From Flavobacterium fluviatile (GTDB lineage Bacteria; Bacteroidota; Bacteroidia; Flavobacteriales; Flavobacteriaceae), in NCBI RefSeq assembly GCF_010645065.1, contig NZ_JAADZW010000002.1, positions 124,001 through 188,000 of the forward strand: a stretch of 64,000 bases of DNA, written 5' to 3'. The position numbers and the translations under genes are program-made. Numbering within the stretch: position 1 is the stretch's first letter; each line of letters opens with the position of its first letter. The notes beneath the pieces were generated by a model. That model worked only from the letters and a program-made list of their open reading frames with translations, did not search any database and had not been told where the DNA came from. Shown here in pieces: positions 7,364-15,087 of this stretch.

Positions 7364-9454
7364 ATGGAAAGTTTTAGAACAGAAATAGAAAACCCGATAG
7401 TTCAGAAAGAGATTATCGATTTAGAAAAAAAGATTCACTTATTCCGTGGAGGAAAAATTGATGATGAGCGTTTTCGCAGTCTTCGTTTAGCGCGAGGAAT
7501 CTACGGACAGCGTCAGGAAGGTGTACAAATGATTCGTATCAAATTGCCTTACGGTAAAGTGACCAGCGAGCAATTAGTACGTATCACAAAAGTTTCTGAT
7601 GAATATTCTACAGGACGTCTGCATATTACTACACGTCAGGATATTCAGATTCATTATGTGAGTTTAGACAGAACTCCTGAACTGTGGGCAAACCTTGCCA
7701 AAGACGATATTACATTAAGAGAAGCTTGTGGTAACACAGTTAGAAATATTACAGGAAGTGAACTGGCTGGGGTTGACGTAAACGAGCCTTTTGACGTTAC
7801 GCCTTATGCACACGCAATGTTCCAATATTTATTAAGAAACCCAATCTGTCAGGAAATGGGGCGTAAATTCAAAATTTCGTTCTCTTCTTCAGATGAAGAT
7901 ACAGCGTTGAGTTATCTACACGATTTAGGATTTATTCCGAAAATTAAAGACGGACAAAAAGGATTTAAAGTTGTTTTTGGAGGAGGTTTAGGATCTCAGC
8001 CGGCACACGCCGAATTGCTTTCAGAGTTTATTCCGGTTAACCAAATCATTCCAACAGCAGAAGGAATCATCCGTATTTTCGACAGATATGGTGAGCGTGC
8101 TAAAAGAATGAAAGCTCGTATGAAATTCTTAATCAAAGAAATCGGAAAAGATGTTTTCCTTGATTTGGTTGAAAAAGAGAAAAAAGCAATCGCTTTTGAA
8201 ACATACGAAATAGATACAACTGCCTTTGAAGGACCAATTACGGAACCTTTATTGGAAGTTCCGCAGGTAACTATTGATGATACAGCTGCTTATGAAGCAT
8301 GGAAAGCATCAAATGTAATTGCTCAGAAACAAGCGGGTTATTTCGCTATCGGAATCAAAGTTTTATTGGGTGATTTTTATACGGATAAAGCAAGATTATT
8401 AGCCGATTTGATTAAAAATTACGGAGCCAATGAATTGCGTTTTTCATTAAGACAAAATATTGTTATCCGTAATATCAAAGAAGAAAATTTACCTTTCTTC
8501 TATCAGGAATTAGCCAAACTAGACATGGTGGCTTTAGGGTACAATACTATTGGTGATATCACTGCCTGCCCGGGTACGGATACTTGTAATTTGGGGATTG
8601 CGAGCAGTACGGGAATTGCAGAAGAATTAGAAAAAGTAATCAAAGCGGAATATCCACAATACAGCAATAACAGCGAAATTGAAATCAAAATTTCCGGCTG
8701 TATGAATGCCTGCGGACAGCATAATATGTCTGCAATAGGATTTCAGGGAATGTCTATCAACTCAGGAAAACTGGTAGCTCCGGCTTTACAGGTTTTATTA
8801 GGAGGAGGACGTTTAGGAAACGGTGAAGGTCGTTTTGCTGATAAAGTAATCAAAATTCCAAGCCGTAGAGGTCCGGATGCATTGCGTACCATCTTAAATG
8901 ATTTTGATGCTAACGGAAACGGAGAAAAATTCTTAAGTTATTATGATTCAAAAGGAGAAAAATATTTCTACGAAATCTTAAAACCTTTCGCAGACGTAAC
9001 CAATTTAACCGAAGCTGACTTTATTGACTGGGGTAATGCAGACAACTATGTAAAAGCAGTTGGGGTTGGAGAATGTGCCGGAGTAGTGATTGATTTAGTG
9101 GCAACTTTATTATTAGAGGCCAAAGACAAGTTGACTTTTGCACAGGAATCTTTTGATGAAGGAAAATGGGCTGATGCAATTTATCACGCGTATTCAGCAT
9201 TTGTAAACGGAGCAAAAGCGTTGTTGCTTTCAGAAAACCAAAAAACTAACAATCACGCCGGAATCGTAGATTTATTTGATACTGTTTTTGTTGAAAGCAC
9301 TAAAATTGTATTGCCTGCAACATTCAAAGAACTGGTTTATCAAATCAATAAAAATGAACCAACGGAAGCATTCGCAAAGCAATATATCGAAGAAGGAATT
9401 GCATTTTTTGCAATTATTGAAAAATACAGGGCACAGGAATTAGCAAATGCATAA
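7364..9454 (+). CDS. Siroheme/4Fe-4S sulfite (nitrite) reductase with C-terminal HEPN-like domain
   Basis: This is a 696-residue reductase that should convert sulfite to sulfide with six electrons. Residues 1 to about 560 form the two-repeat nitrite/sulfite reductase fold, with the active-site loop GRLHITTRQDIQIHY. Cluster/siroheme cysteines are Cys402 and Cys408 (CPGTDTC) and Cys446 and Cys450 (CMNAC). From about residue 566 the sequence becomes helical and unrelated to the reductase. It contains DEGKWADAIYHAYSAFVNGA, a HEPN-type helix, but lacks the Rx4-6H motif of HEPN RNases. Position after cysN and before siroheme genes indicates assimilatory sulfite reduction. Its stop overlaps the next gene by 8 nt. 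Confidence 0.9.
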   Translation: MESFRTEIENPIVQKEIIDLEKKIHLFRGGKIDDERFRSLRLARGIYGQRQEGVQMIRIKLPYGKVTSEQLVRITKVSDEYSTGRLHITTRQDIQIHYVSLDRTPELWANLAKDDITLREACGNTVRNITGSELAGVDVNEPFDVTPYAHAMFQYLLRNPICQEMGRKFKISFSSSDEDTALSYLHDLGFIPKIKDGQKGFKVVFGGGLGSQPAHAELLSEFIPVNQIIPTAEGIIRIFDRYGERAKRMKARMKFLIKEIGKDVFLDLVEKEKKAIAFETYEIDTTAFEGPITEPLLEVPQVTIDDTAAYEAWKASNVIAQKQAGYFAIGIKVLLGDFYTDKARLLADLIKNYGANELRFSLRQNIVIRNIKEENLPFFYQELAKLDMVALGYNTIGDITACPGTDTCNLGIASSTGIAEELEKVIKAEYPQYSNNSEIEIKISGCMNACGQHNMSAIGFQGMSINSGKLVAPALQVLLGGGRLGNGEGRFADKVIKIPSRRGPDALRTILNDFDANGNGEKFLSYYDSKGEKYFYEILKPFADVTNLTEADFIDWGNADNYVKAVGVGECAGVVIDLVATLLLEAKDKLTFAQESFDEGKWADAIYHAYSAFVNGAKALLLSENQKTNNHAGIVDLFDTVFVESTKIVLPATFKELVYQINKNEPTEAFAKQYIEEGIAFFAIIEKYRAQELANA

Positions 9455-10211
9455 TACTAAAAAACCAAAAGTAACTTTAGTCGGCGCAGGTCCCGGCGAT
9501 CCGGATTTGCTTACGCTGAAAGCCGTAAAAGCACTTGCTGAAGCGAATGTGGTTTTGTACGATGCATTGGCAAATGATGAAATTTTAGGTCATGCTCCTA
9601 AAAATGCCATCAGGATTTTTGTTGGAAAAAAAATAGGAAATCATGCTTACACGCAGGATCAGATCAATCAATTGATTGTGGATAATGCGCTCACGTATGG
9701 AAATGTAGTTCGGCTTAAAGGCGGTGATCCGTTTATTTTTGGAAGAGGAAGTGAGGAAATTGAATTTGCAGAAAGTTTCGGAATTCAGACAATTGTTATT
9801 CCGGGTATTTCTTCTGTAGTAGCTGTTCCGGCAAGTCAGGGGATATCTGTTACTAAAAGAAGAGTTTCTGAAAGCTTTTGGGCAATTACAGGAACAACAT
9901 CCAACAGGGAATTATCGGCAGATGTAGCTTTAGCAGCGCAATCTTCGGCAACTGTTGTGATTTTGATGGGAATGCACAAATTACCTCAAATTGTTGAACT
10001 TTTTCAGAAAGAAAGCAAAGGAGATCTGCCGGTTGCAATTATTCAGAATGGGACAACTCCTAACGAAAAGACAGGAATAGGAACAATAGATACAATTGAA
10101 GAAGTGGTTGCTGAAAACAAACTAACATCGCCTGCTTTAATTGTAATTGGCGAGGTAGTTAAAGAAAGCAATAAATTAAAATGTTTATACGAGGAATTTT
10201 TGGTTTCGTAG
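9447..10211 (+). CDS. cobA: Uroporphyrinogen-III C-methyltransferase
   Basis: This 254-residue cytoplasmic SAM-dependent methyltransferase makes precorrin-2, the first step from uroporphyrinogen III toward siroheme. The N-terminal GAGPGDPDLLTLKA and the central GGDPFIFGRG motifs are diagnostic for the SUMT/CobA family. Its start codon overlaps the end of the sulfite reductase gene by 8 nt, so translation is probably coupled. The product supplies the siroheme that the upstream reductase needs. Confidence 0.94.
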   Translation: MHNTKKPKVTLVGAGPGDPDLLTLKAVKALAEANVVLYDALANDEILGHAPKNAIRIFVGKKIGNHAYTQDQINQLIVDNALTYGNVVRLKGGDPFIFGRGSEEIEFAESFGIQTIVIPGISSVVAVPASQGISVTKRRVSESFWAITGTTSNRELSADVALAAQSSATVVILMGMHKLPQIVELFQKESKGDLPVAIIQNGTTPNEKTGIGTIDTIEEVVAENKLTSPALIVIGEVVKESNKLKCLYEEFLVS

Positions 10212-10236
10212 AGACGGGTTTTAAACCCATCTGTAC
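10208..10236 (+). repeat. REP-like palindrome (GACGGGTTTTAAACCC type)
   Basis: An inverted repeat centred on GGGTTTTAAACCC with GTAGAGAC and CTGTAC outer arms starts at the cobA stop. A degenerate second element follows at about 10265-10315. This is a common Flavobacterium intergenic palindrome class; a relative is at 14861-14890. Confidence 0.5.
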
Positions 10237-10368
10237 AGGCGCAAGAAAGAAATAGTTGGTATAAAAGTTCCTTAGGAACGGCAAATATTATAGCGTCGGG
10301 TTTTGCCTGATAATAAATAAAAATTGTAACGTCAGATTTTAGTAATTTCGACGAAACAAAAAATAAAA

Positions 10369-10950
10369 ATGGAACAAAACGAATTATATCCGATTTTTTT
10401 AAAGCTTCACAACCTGAATGTACTGATTGTGGGCGGAGGAAATGTAGGTCTGGAAAAGCTTTCTTTTTTACTGAAATCGAGTCCGAATGCCAACGTTGAG
10501 GTGGTAGCAAAAGATTTTCATCTTGAAATAAAACTTCTGGCAGAAAATCATCCTTCAATAAAATTGACGGAAGCGAAGTTCAAAAAGAAAATGCTCAAAA
10601 AGCGTCACATGGTAATTGCGTGTACAGATGATTTAGAAGTAAATAAAAGAGTGTATGATCTGGCCAGAAAGCGTTATCTGATTTGCAATATTGCCGATAC
10701 GCCTGATTTGTGCGATTATTATCTGGGCGGAATCGTAACCAAAGGAAATGTAAAAATTGCCATATCCACCAATGGAAAATCGCCAACAACAGCCAAAAGG
10801 CTAAGAGAGTTTTTTGAAGAAGTGATTCCTGAGGACATCAACAAAATGGTTGAAAACCTCAATGAATACCGAAAAACTTTGAAAGGAGATTTTGAAGATA
10901 AGGTAAAGAAGATGAATGAAATCACCGCTTCTTTGAAAAATAAAGAATAA
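10369..10950 (+). CDS. Precorrin-2 dehydrogenase / sirohydrochlorin ferrochelatase (Met8/CysG-N type), short form
   Basis: This NAD-dependent enzyme oxidises precorrin-2 to sirohydrochlorin and in some relatives inserts iron. The Rossmann motif LNVLIVGGGNVGLEKL starts at about residue 14, and KGNVKIAISTNGKSPTTAKRLRE matches the dimerisation/catalytic region. At 193 residues it is shorter than yeast Met8 (about 274 residues) and lacks much of the C-terminal part, so chelatase activity is uncertain. It belongs to the siroheme branch with the preceding cobA gene. The end of this gene is partly duplicated about 90 nt downstream. Confidence 0.88.
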   Translation: MEQNELYPIFLKLHNLNVLIVGGGNVGLEKLSFLLKSSPNANVEVVAKDFHLEIKLLAENHPSIKLTEAKFKKKMLKKRHMVIACTDDLEVNKRVYDLARKRYLICNIADTPDLCDYYLGGIVTKGNVKIAISTNGKSPTTAKRLREFFEEVIPEDINKMVENLNEYRKTLKGDFEDKVKKMNEITASLKNKE

Positions 10951-11052
10951 AAAAAGTTCCGGAGCACGACCAATTTTGTAGTGTCGTGTTAACCCGATGG
11001 AAAAGAATGAACGAAATTACGGCTTCGTTAAAAAAAATAAAGAGTAAAAAGT
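10951..11052 (+). repeat. REP-like element followed by a duplicated 3' end of the precorrin-2 dehydrogenase gene
   Basis: Bases 11001-11045 repeat the last coding bases at about 10908-10950: MNEITASLKNKE is encoded at the gene end and MNEITASLKKIK after the element. A degenerate REP-like segment (about 10957-10999) lies between the two copies. This suggests insertion with duplication, or slippage, at the gene end. Confidence 0.6.
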
Positions 11053-11080
11053 TTAGCAAAGAAATGAATGGTAAAAACCA

Positions 11081-11111
11081 TTGAAATTAGAATAAATTAT
11101 TCGTTTCTTTG
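11081..11111 (+). promoter_or_regulatory. Promoter of the ferredoxin-NADP reductase gene
   Basis: TTG at 11081-11083, a 20-nt spacer and TTTCTTTG at 11104-11111 (one mismatch to TAnnTTTG). The position makes the ATG at 11123 too close to the start site and favours the ATG at 11144. Confidence 0.5.
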
Positions 11112-11143
11112 TATTATTAAGAATGATTATAAACAACACCATA

Positions 11144-12196
11144 ATGATTAAAACAGATATACTTATAATTGGAGCAGGACCAACAGGTTTATTTGCCGTT
11201 TTCGAGGCAGGATTATTAAAATTAAAATGCCATATTTTGGATGCTTTGCCACAACCGGGTGGACAGCTTTCTGAGTTGTATCCAAAAAAGCCTATTTATG
11301 ATATTCCAGGTTTTCCGGAAGTTTTGGCAGGAGATTTAGTTGATGGTTTAATGGAACAGATTAAGCAGTTTGAACCAGGTTTTACCTTAGGTGAGCGTGC
11401 TGAAACTATCGAAAAACAAGAAGACGGAAGTTTTATTGTTACTTCAAGTAAAGGAAAAAAATTCCATGCGCCAGTAATCGCAATTGCAGGAGGTTTAGGA
11501 AGTTTTGAACCACGCAAGCCTCTTATTGAAGATATCGAGTTTTATGAAGATAAAGGAGTAAAATACTTCATTAAGAATCCTGAAAAATTCAGAGATAAAA
11601 GAGTAGTTATTGCCGGAGGAGGAGATTCAGCGTTAGACTGGAGTATCTTCTTGGCAAATGTAGCTTCAGAAGTAACTTTGATTCACCGTAGAAACGAATT
11701 TAGAGGTGCTTTAGACTCTGTAGAAAAAGTACAGGAATTAAAATCTGCGGGGAAAATCAAATTAATTACTCCTGCAGAAGTAGTTGGAATCAACGGTGCT
11801 GAGCATGTAGAATCTTTGGATATCGAAGAAAACGGAGCACACCGTAAAATCGAAACCGATTATTTCATTCCGCTTTTCGGACTGACTCCAAAATTAGGAC
11901 CAATCGCTGACTGGGGGTTAGAAATTGAAAAAAATGCGATCAAAGTAAACAATGCATTAGATTACCAGACAAATATTCCCGGAATCTTCGCTATTGGAGA
12001 TGTGAATACATACCCTGGAAAATTAAAATTAATTCTTTGTGGTTTCCATGAAGCAACTTTAATGTGTCAGGCAGCTTACCAAATCGTTAACCCTGGTAAA
12101 AAATATGTTTTAAAATACACTACGGTTTCAGGTGTAGACGGTTTTGACGGAACTCGTAAAGAAGCTCCAAAAGCAGTTGTTAAAGCCATAGTATAA
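11144..12196 (+). CDS. Ferredoxin--NADP+ reductase, thioredoxin-reductase-like type
   Basis: This is a cytoplasmic flavoprotein of 350 residues. The FAD-binding motif ILIIGAGPTGLFAVFEAG is at the N-terminus. An NADPH-binding segment RVVIAGGGDSALDWS lies in the middle, and the second FAD motif GIFAIGDVNTYPGKLKLI is near the C-terminus. It lacks the CxxC redox pair of true thioredoxin reductases, which is the hallmark of the bacterial TrxR-like FNR group. Next to sulfite reductase and siroheme genes, it may supply reduced ferredoxin for sulfite reduction (inference). I prefer the ATG at 11144; the in-frame ATG at 11123 adds seven residues and crowds the promoter. Confidence 0.88.
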   Translation: MIKTDILIIGAGPTGLFAVFEAGLLKLKCHILDALPQPGGQLSELYPKKPIYDIPGFPEVLAGDLVDGLMEQIKQFEPGFTLGERAETIEKQEDGSFIVTSSKGKKFHAPVIAIAGGLGSFEPRKPLIEDIEFYEDKGVKYFIKNPEKFRDKRVVIAGGGDSALDWSIFLANVASEVTLIHRRNEFRGALDSVEKVQELKSAGKIKLITPAEVVGINGAEHVESLDIEENGAHRKIETDYFIPLFGLTPKLGPIADWGLEIEKNAIKVNNALDYQTNIPGIFAIGDVNTYPGKLKLILCGFHEATLMCQAAYQIVNPGKKYVLKYTTVSGVDGFDGTRKEAPKAVVKAIV

Positions 12197-12228
12197 ACTG
12201 GCATAAAATCTGGAATTTAATAATAATC

Positions 12229-12262
12229 GAAAGCTCAAACTTTTTTAGTTTGGGCTTTTTTC
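12229..12262 (+). terminator. Terminator after the FNR gene
   Basis: Arms AAGCTCAAAC and GTTTGGGCTT with a 7-nt loop and a T6 tail. Confidence 0.85.
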
Positions 12263-12290
12263 AGTTTAGTCGCTTAAACCTAAAAAAACG

Positions 12291-12298
12291 TATCTTTG
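12291..12298 (+). promoter_or_regulatory. Candidate -7 box of the antitoxin gene
   Basis: TATCTTTG matches TAnnTTTG and lies 21 nt before the ATG at 12320. Confidence 0.45.
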
Positions 12299-12319
12299 TT
12301 TATATAAATTTGGAGTGTC

Positions 12320-12547
12320 ATGAATTTAGAGGCTAGAAAATATCAGTTTATCCAAGAGTTAGTTAAGGTGGATGATGAGCGTGTTTTAGAAAAACTCGAA
12401 TTGGTTTTAAAAGCAAATCAAAACGATTGGTATGATGATTTATCTGAGTCTGAAATAGAAGAAATCCAAAGTGGATTAGACCAAGCTGAAAAAGGTGAAT
12501 TTTCAAGCCATGAAGAAGTTATGAAAAGATTTTTGAAATGGCATTAA
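12320..12547 (+). CDS. Small acidic antitoxin-like protein of a RelE/ParE-type module
   Basis: This is a 75-residue acidic, helical protein. Its C-terminal segment SGLDQAEKGEFSSHEEVMKR ending in FLKWH looks like the toxin-wrapping tail of RelB/ParD-like antitoxins in Bacteroidota. The ATG of a RelE/ParE-like frame lies inside its last codons (ATGGCATTAA overlaps the stop), the usual coupled antitoxin-toxin layout. The toxin frame is disrupted, so this antitoxin is probably an orphan. No N-terminal ribbon-helix-helix is obvious. The family call rests on the downstream toxin remnant and the tail motif. Confidence 0.7.
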   Translation: MNLEARKYQFIQELVKVDDERVLEKLELVLKANQNDWYDDLSESEIEEIQSGLDQAEKGEFSSHEEVMKRFLKWH

Positions 12548-12825
12548 AATTCATCTGGACAGCACAAGCCGTAAAAGGTTTAATAAAGTTGTTGATTACC
12601 TTGAAGAGAAATGGACAAAGAAAGAAATCTTAAACTCGGAAAAATAAGCAAGTAATAAATCAAATAAAAATTAACCCAGGCCAATTTCCTAAATCAACCC
12701 GAAATTCTAATTTGCATAAAGCTGTTGTAGATAAAAACAATTATTTAGTTTATAGAATAAATAAAGAAGCTAATAGTATTGAAATTATTAATTTCCGGGG
12801 AACTAAACAGAATCCTAAACATTAA
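12538..12825 (+). pseudogene. RelE/ParE-family toxin, broken by two compensating frameshifts
   Basis: The frame starts with MALKFIWTAQAVKG, a ParE-like beginning, but stops after 31 residues. Shifting frame near 12577 recovers FNKVVDYLEEKWTKKEIL. Shifting back near 12640 recovers INPGQFPKSTRN and then NNYLVYRINKEANSIEIINF up to a TAA at 12823. Together this is a full-length RelE/ParE ribonuclease/gyrase-toxin fold of about 95 residues. One T appears missing from a TTT run and one A extra in an A-run. The start and end frames agree, so the two indels compensate and leave one internal stop. Sequencing error cannot be excluded. Confidence 0.75.
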
Positions 12826-12841
12826 AACTAAAAATAAAAGT

Positions 12842-12871
12842 AAATCCCAAGCTATAAAGTTTGGGATTTTT
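12842..12871 (+). terminator. Terminator after the toxin remnant
   Basis: Arms AAATCCCAA and TTGGGATTT with a short loop and a T-rich tail. Confidence 0.75.
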
Positions 12872-13014
12872 ATTGAAGCAAGGTTTTAAGTTGTTTATTA
12901 ATGTTAGCTTAATCTTAGTCCCTTGCAAGCTTAGTAACTTTGTGTCTTAAAATAAATTTTGAATTACCAATAAAAAATGCTAACTTTAAGAAAGCATTAA
13001 AAAAATTATCTATT

Positions 13015-13143
13015 ATGAACAATGATGAACAACTACTAGAAGAAAATTCCAAAGTCGGAAGTGAAATGAGAATGACAGATAATGAATTAACAGATCATCA
13101 GGAAGTCATGGATACATTTCTAAAATGGGACAGAAGTTTTTAA
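13015..13143 (+). CDS. Short antitoxin-like protein (42 aa), paralogue of the tail of the 12320 antitoxin
   Basis: This small acidic frame ends in DHQEVMDTFLKWDRSF, matching the tail SHEEVMKRFLKWH of the antitoxin 0.6 kb upstream. A TAACTTTA box lies about 30 nt before the ATG, and a terminator follows at 13208. I start it at 13015; the frame stays open upstream to about 12940, but that stretch reads like spacer. It is probably a truncated or orphan antitoxin. No toxin frame follows. Confidence 0.45.
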   Translation: MNNDEQLLEENSKVGSEMRMTDNELTDHQEVMDTFLKWDRSF

Positions 13144-13207
13144 AGAAGTCCTTTTTGACATTAAATAAGTCCGTACTTTGGACTTATAGACTAAGATTTT
13201 AAAATCG

Positions 13208-13242
13208 AAAGCCCAAACAGTTTCTGTAGTTTGGGCTTTTTT
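13208..13242 (+). terminator. Terminator after the small antitoxin-like gene
   Basis: Arms AAAGCCCAAAC and GTTTGGGCTTT with a T6 tail. The sequence is closely similar to the terminator at 12229-12262. Confidence 0.85.
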
Positions 13243-13302
13243 ATTTATAAATTTTACACTTAGAGCCTCAAAATCGTAGCGTTTTAGAATCGTAAAAAAA
13301 AC

Positions 13303-13333
13303 TTGCAAGTCGAAAGGCTATTTTGTACCTTTG
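13303..13333 (+). promoter_or_regulatory. Promoter of the methionine cluster
   Basis: TTG at 13303-13305, a 20-nt spacer and TACCTTTG at 13326-13333 directly precede the SAM riboswitch. Confidence 0.7.
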
Positions 13334-13356
13334 CGCCGTTCCTAATTTTATTGAAA

Positions 13357-13461
13357 GTTATCACGAAAGGCGGAGGGAAAGACCCAATGAAACCTTAGCA
13401 ACCCTTTGCCATAAAGAAGGTGCTACATTCTACTTAATACTTCGGTATTGAGATAGATAAC
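13357..13461 (+). ncRNA. SAM-I (S-box) riboswitch
   Basis: The P1 arms GTTATC (13357) and GATAAC (13456) enclose the conserved core. AAGGCGGAGGGA is followed by the CAATGAAACCTTAGCAACC block and then a CTTCGG-closed P4-like hairpin. It lies between a promoter and the methionine synthase genes, so it should repress them when S-adenosylmethionine is high. A small AAATAC/GTATTT hairpin follows at 13465-13481. No strong U-run terminator is seen, so the output step may be translational or use a weak terminator. Confidence 0.92.
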
Positions 13462-13564
13462 GCAAAATACATCACGTATTTCTCAAAACTTTTCCTGACA
13501 ACATTACAACATAATTTTACTGAATTAATTTTTAGTGAGATGAGCGAATAACTGGTGCATTTAT

Positions 13565-13643
13565 GCGGTCATGGATTCCCGCTGTACGCAATGTCTTTTA
13601 TTCTCAACCCCAGAATAAAAGGATATTTGCTCCCATCGGGGCT
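13565..13643 (-). ncRNA. Structured intergenic repeat, Flavo-1-like candidate (copy 1)
   Basis: On the minus strand it starts TAGCCCCGATGGGAGC and ends GCGTACAGCGGGAATCC. Basal arms CCCG and CGGG and a distal hairpin of TTTTATTCT paired with AGAATAAAA are visible. It lies between the SAM riboswitch and metH. The internal-loop strands are shared with the other seven copies in the window; the stems differ but remain paired. Confidence 0.5.
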
Positions 13644-13797
13644 AAACAGCCATCATTAGTGAACTTTTGGAAATAAACAGAATCAGAAAATATCTGAACC
13701 AAACCTAAGAAGTTTTAAAAATCTGTCAGGTTTAGTTTCGAATTATAATAATTAAAAAAGCTTGACGCCTTTGCGTCTTTGCGAGAAAAGGAAAAAC

Positions 13798-14802
13798 ATG
13801 TCGATAACAATTCAGGAAGCAATCAAAAAAAAGATCCTAATCCTTGACGGGGCAATGGGAACCATGTTACAGCGCTACAATTTCTCAGAAGAAGATTTTC
13901 GTGGCGAACGTTTCAAAGATTTTCCGCATCCGTTAAAAGGAAACAACGATTTATTATCCCTGACACAGCCACAGGCCATTCGTGATGTTCATGCTGCGTA
14001 TTATGAGGCAGGTGCTGATATCGTAGAAACGAATACGTTTTCCGGAACTACAATCGGTATGGCCGATTATCACATGGAAGATCTGGTTTACGAGTTAAAC
14101 TACGAATCGGCTAAACTTGCACGCCAGGTTGCCGATGAGTTTACCGCAAAAAATCCCGAAAAACCACGTTTCGTAGCCGGTTCAATCGGACCGACAAACC
14201 GTACCGCAAGCATGTCACCGGATGTAAACGATCCGGGTTACAGAGCCGTTACGTTTGACGATTTAAGAATTGCGTACAAAGAACAGGTAGAAGCATTAAT
14301 GGACGGTGGTTGTGATTTGCTTTTAGTAGAAACGATTTTCGACACACTAAACGCAAAAGCAGCACTTTTTGCGATTGAAGAAGTAAAAGAAGAACGCAAT
14401 ATAGATATTCCGATTATGGTTTCAGGAACGATTACAGACGCATCAGGAAGAACACTTTCCGGGCAGACAGTTGAAGCGTTTTTGATATCCGTTTCGCATA
14501 TTCCGTTATTAAGTGTAGGTTTCAATTGCGCTTTAGGAGCCGATTTGCTAAAACCGTATTTAAAAACATTAGCAAACAACACTAGCTTTAATGTTTCAGC
14601 GCATCCAAACGCAGGATTGCCAAACGCTTTCGGACAATACGATGAAACACCAGAACAGACTCAGGCTTTCATCAAAGAATATTTAGAAGACAATTTAATT
14701 AATATCATTGGAGGTTGTTGCGGAACAACGCCAGATCATATCCGATTAATGGCTGAGGTGGCTAAGGATTATAAGCCTAGAGTGGCGCCGGTTATTGCGT
14801 GA
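13798..14802 (+). CDS. metH: Methionine synthase, homocysteine S-methyltransferase module (split MetH N-part)
   Basis: This is a 334-residue zinc-dependent homocysteine-binding barrel that corresponds to the first module of cobalamin-dependent Met[10 protein letters not shown] near the start, [10 protein letters not shown] and the zinc ligands in GFNCALGA and GGCCGTTP are all present. The pterin, cobalamin and reactivation modules are in a separate gene at 16749; the two lengths (334 + 891) add up to a full MetH. I start at ATG 13798. An in-frame TTG at 13762 would read through a TTTGCGTCTTTGCGAG spacer repeat. It is controlled by the SAM-I riboswitch. Confidence 0.93.
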   Translation: MSITIQEAIKKKILILDGAMGTMLQRYNFSEEDFRGERFKDFPHPLKGNNDLLSLTQPQAIRDVHAAYYEAGADIVETNTFSGTTIGMADYHMEDLVYELNYESAKLARQVADEFTAKNPEKPRFVAGSIGPTNRTASMSPDVNDPGYRAVTFDDLRIAYKEQVEALMDGGCDLLLVETIFDTLNAKAALFAIEEVKEERNIDIPIMVSGTITDASGRTLSGQTVEAFLISVSHIPLLSVGFNCALGADLLKPYLKTLANNTSFNVSAHPNAGLPNAFGQYDETPEQTQAFIKEYLEDNLINIIGGCCGTTPDHIRLMAEVAKDYKPRVAPVIA

Positions 14803-14814
14803 GAATTTCCGTTT

Positions 14815-14841
14815 CCTGCAAGGTTTTCAAAACCTTGTAGG
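14815..14841 (+). repeat. Palindromic repeat at the left edge of the metH island
   Basis: The inverted repeat with arms CTGCAAGGTTTT and AAAACCTTGTAG lies 12 nt after the metH N-part stop. A nearly reverse-complementary copy is at 16657-16682, so the pair brackets the whole interposed region. Confidence 0.6.
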
Positions 14842-14860
14842 TATAAATATACTTCGTTGT

Positions 14861-14890
14861 GTGGACGGATTAAAATCCATCCCTACAAAA
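14861..14890 (+). repeat. REP-like palindrome (GGACGGATTAAAATCCATCC)
   Basis: Imperfect inverted repeat GGACGGATT/AATCCATCC, the same class as 10208-10236. A further degenerate element (TTCGAGCCGATGGCTC) follows at 14897. Confidence 0.5.
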
Positions 14891-14994
14891 TAGTTCGAGC
14901 CGATGGCTCTTTAAAATGTTGAAAACAAATATATTTAGTTCTATCAGAATCAAATTTAAAAGGTAATAATTATGATAAATACAAGTATTGAAAA

Positions 14995-15035
14995 GCTCCC
15001 TCTGCTAGCGCGAGCTTCGAGCTCGTGCCTACAAA
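14995..15035 (+). repeat. GC-rich REP-like palindrome (GCGCGAGCTTCGAGCTCGTGC)
   Basis: The inverted repeat GCGAGCTTCGAGCTCG is unusually GC-rich for this genome and lies in a spacer made entirely of repeats. Bases 14803-15508 hold no gene, only repeats and the MITE-like element. Confidence 0.5.
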
Positions 15036-15087
15036 GAAAATTATTATAAGATTTTAAAATTTAAAATTGGAGTTTGCATAAGTGTGA

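Noticed and set aside
10043..10558. A 171-codon open frame on the minus strand across cobA and the precorrin-2 dehydrogenase gene
   Set aside because: It is antisense to two well-recognised genes, has no recognisable domain, and its composition mirrors the complementary codons.
14238..14582. A 114-codon minus-strand frame inside metH
   Set aside because: It is a mirror of the metH coding sequence with no start signal or homology.
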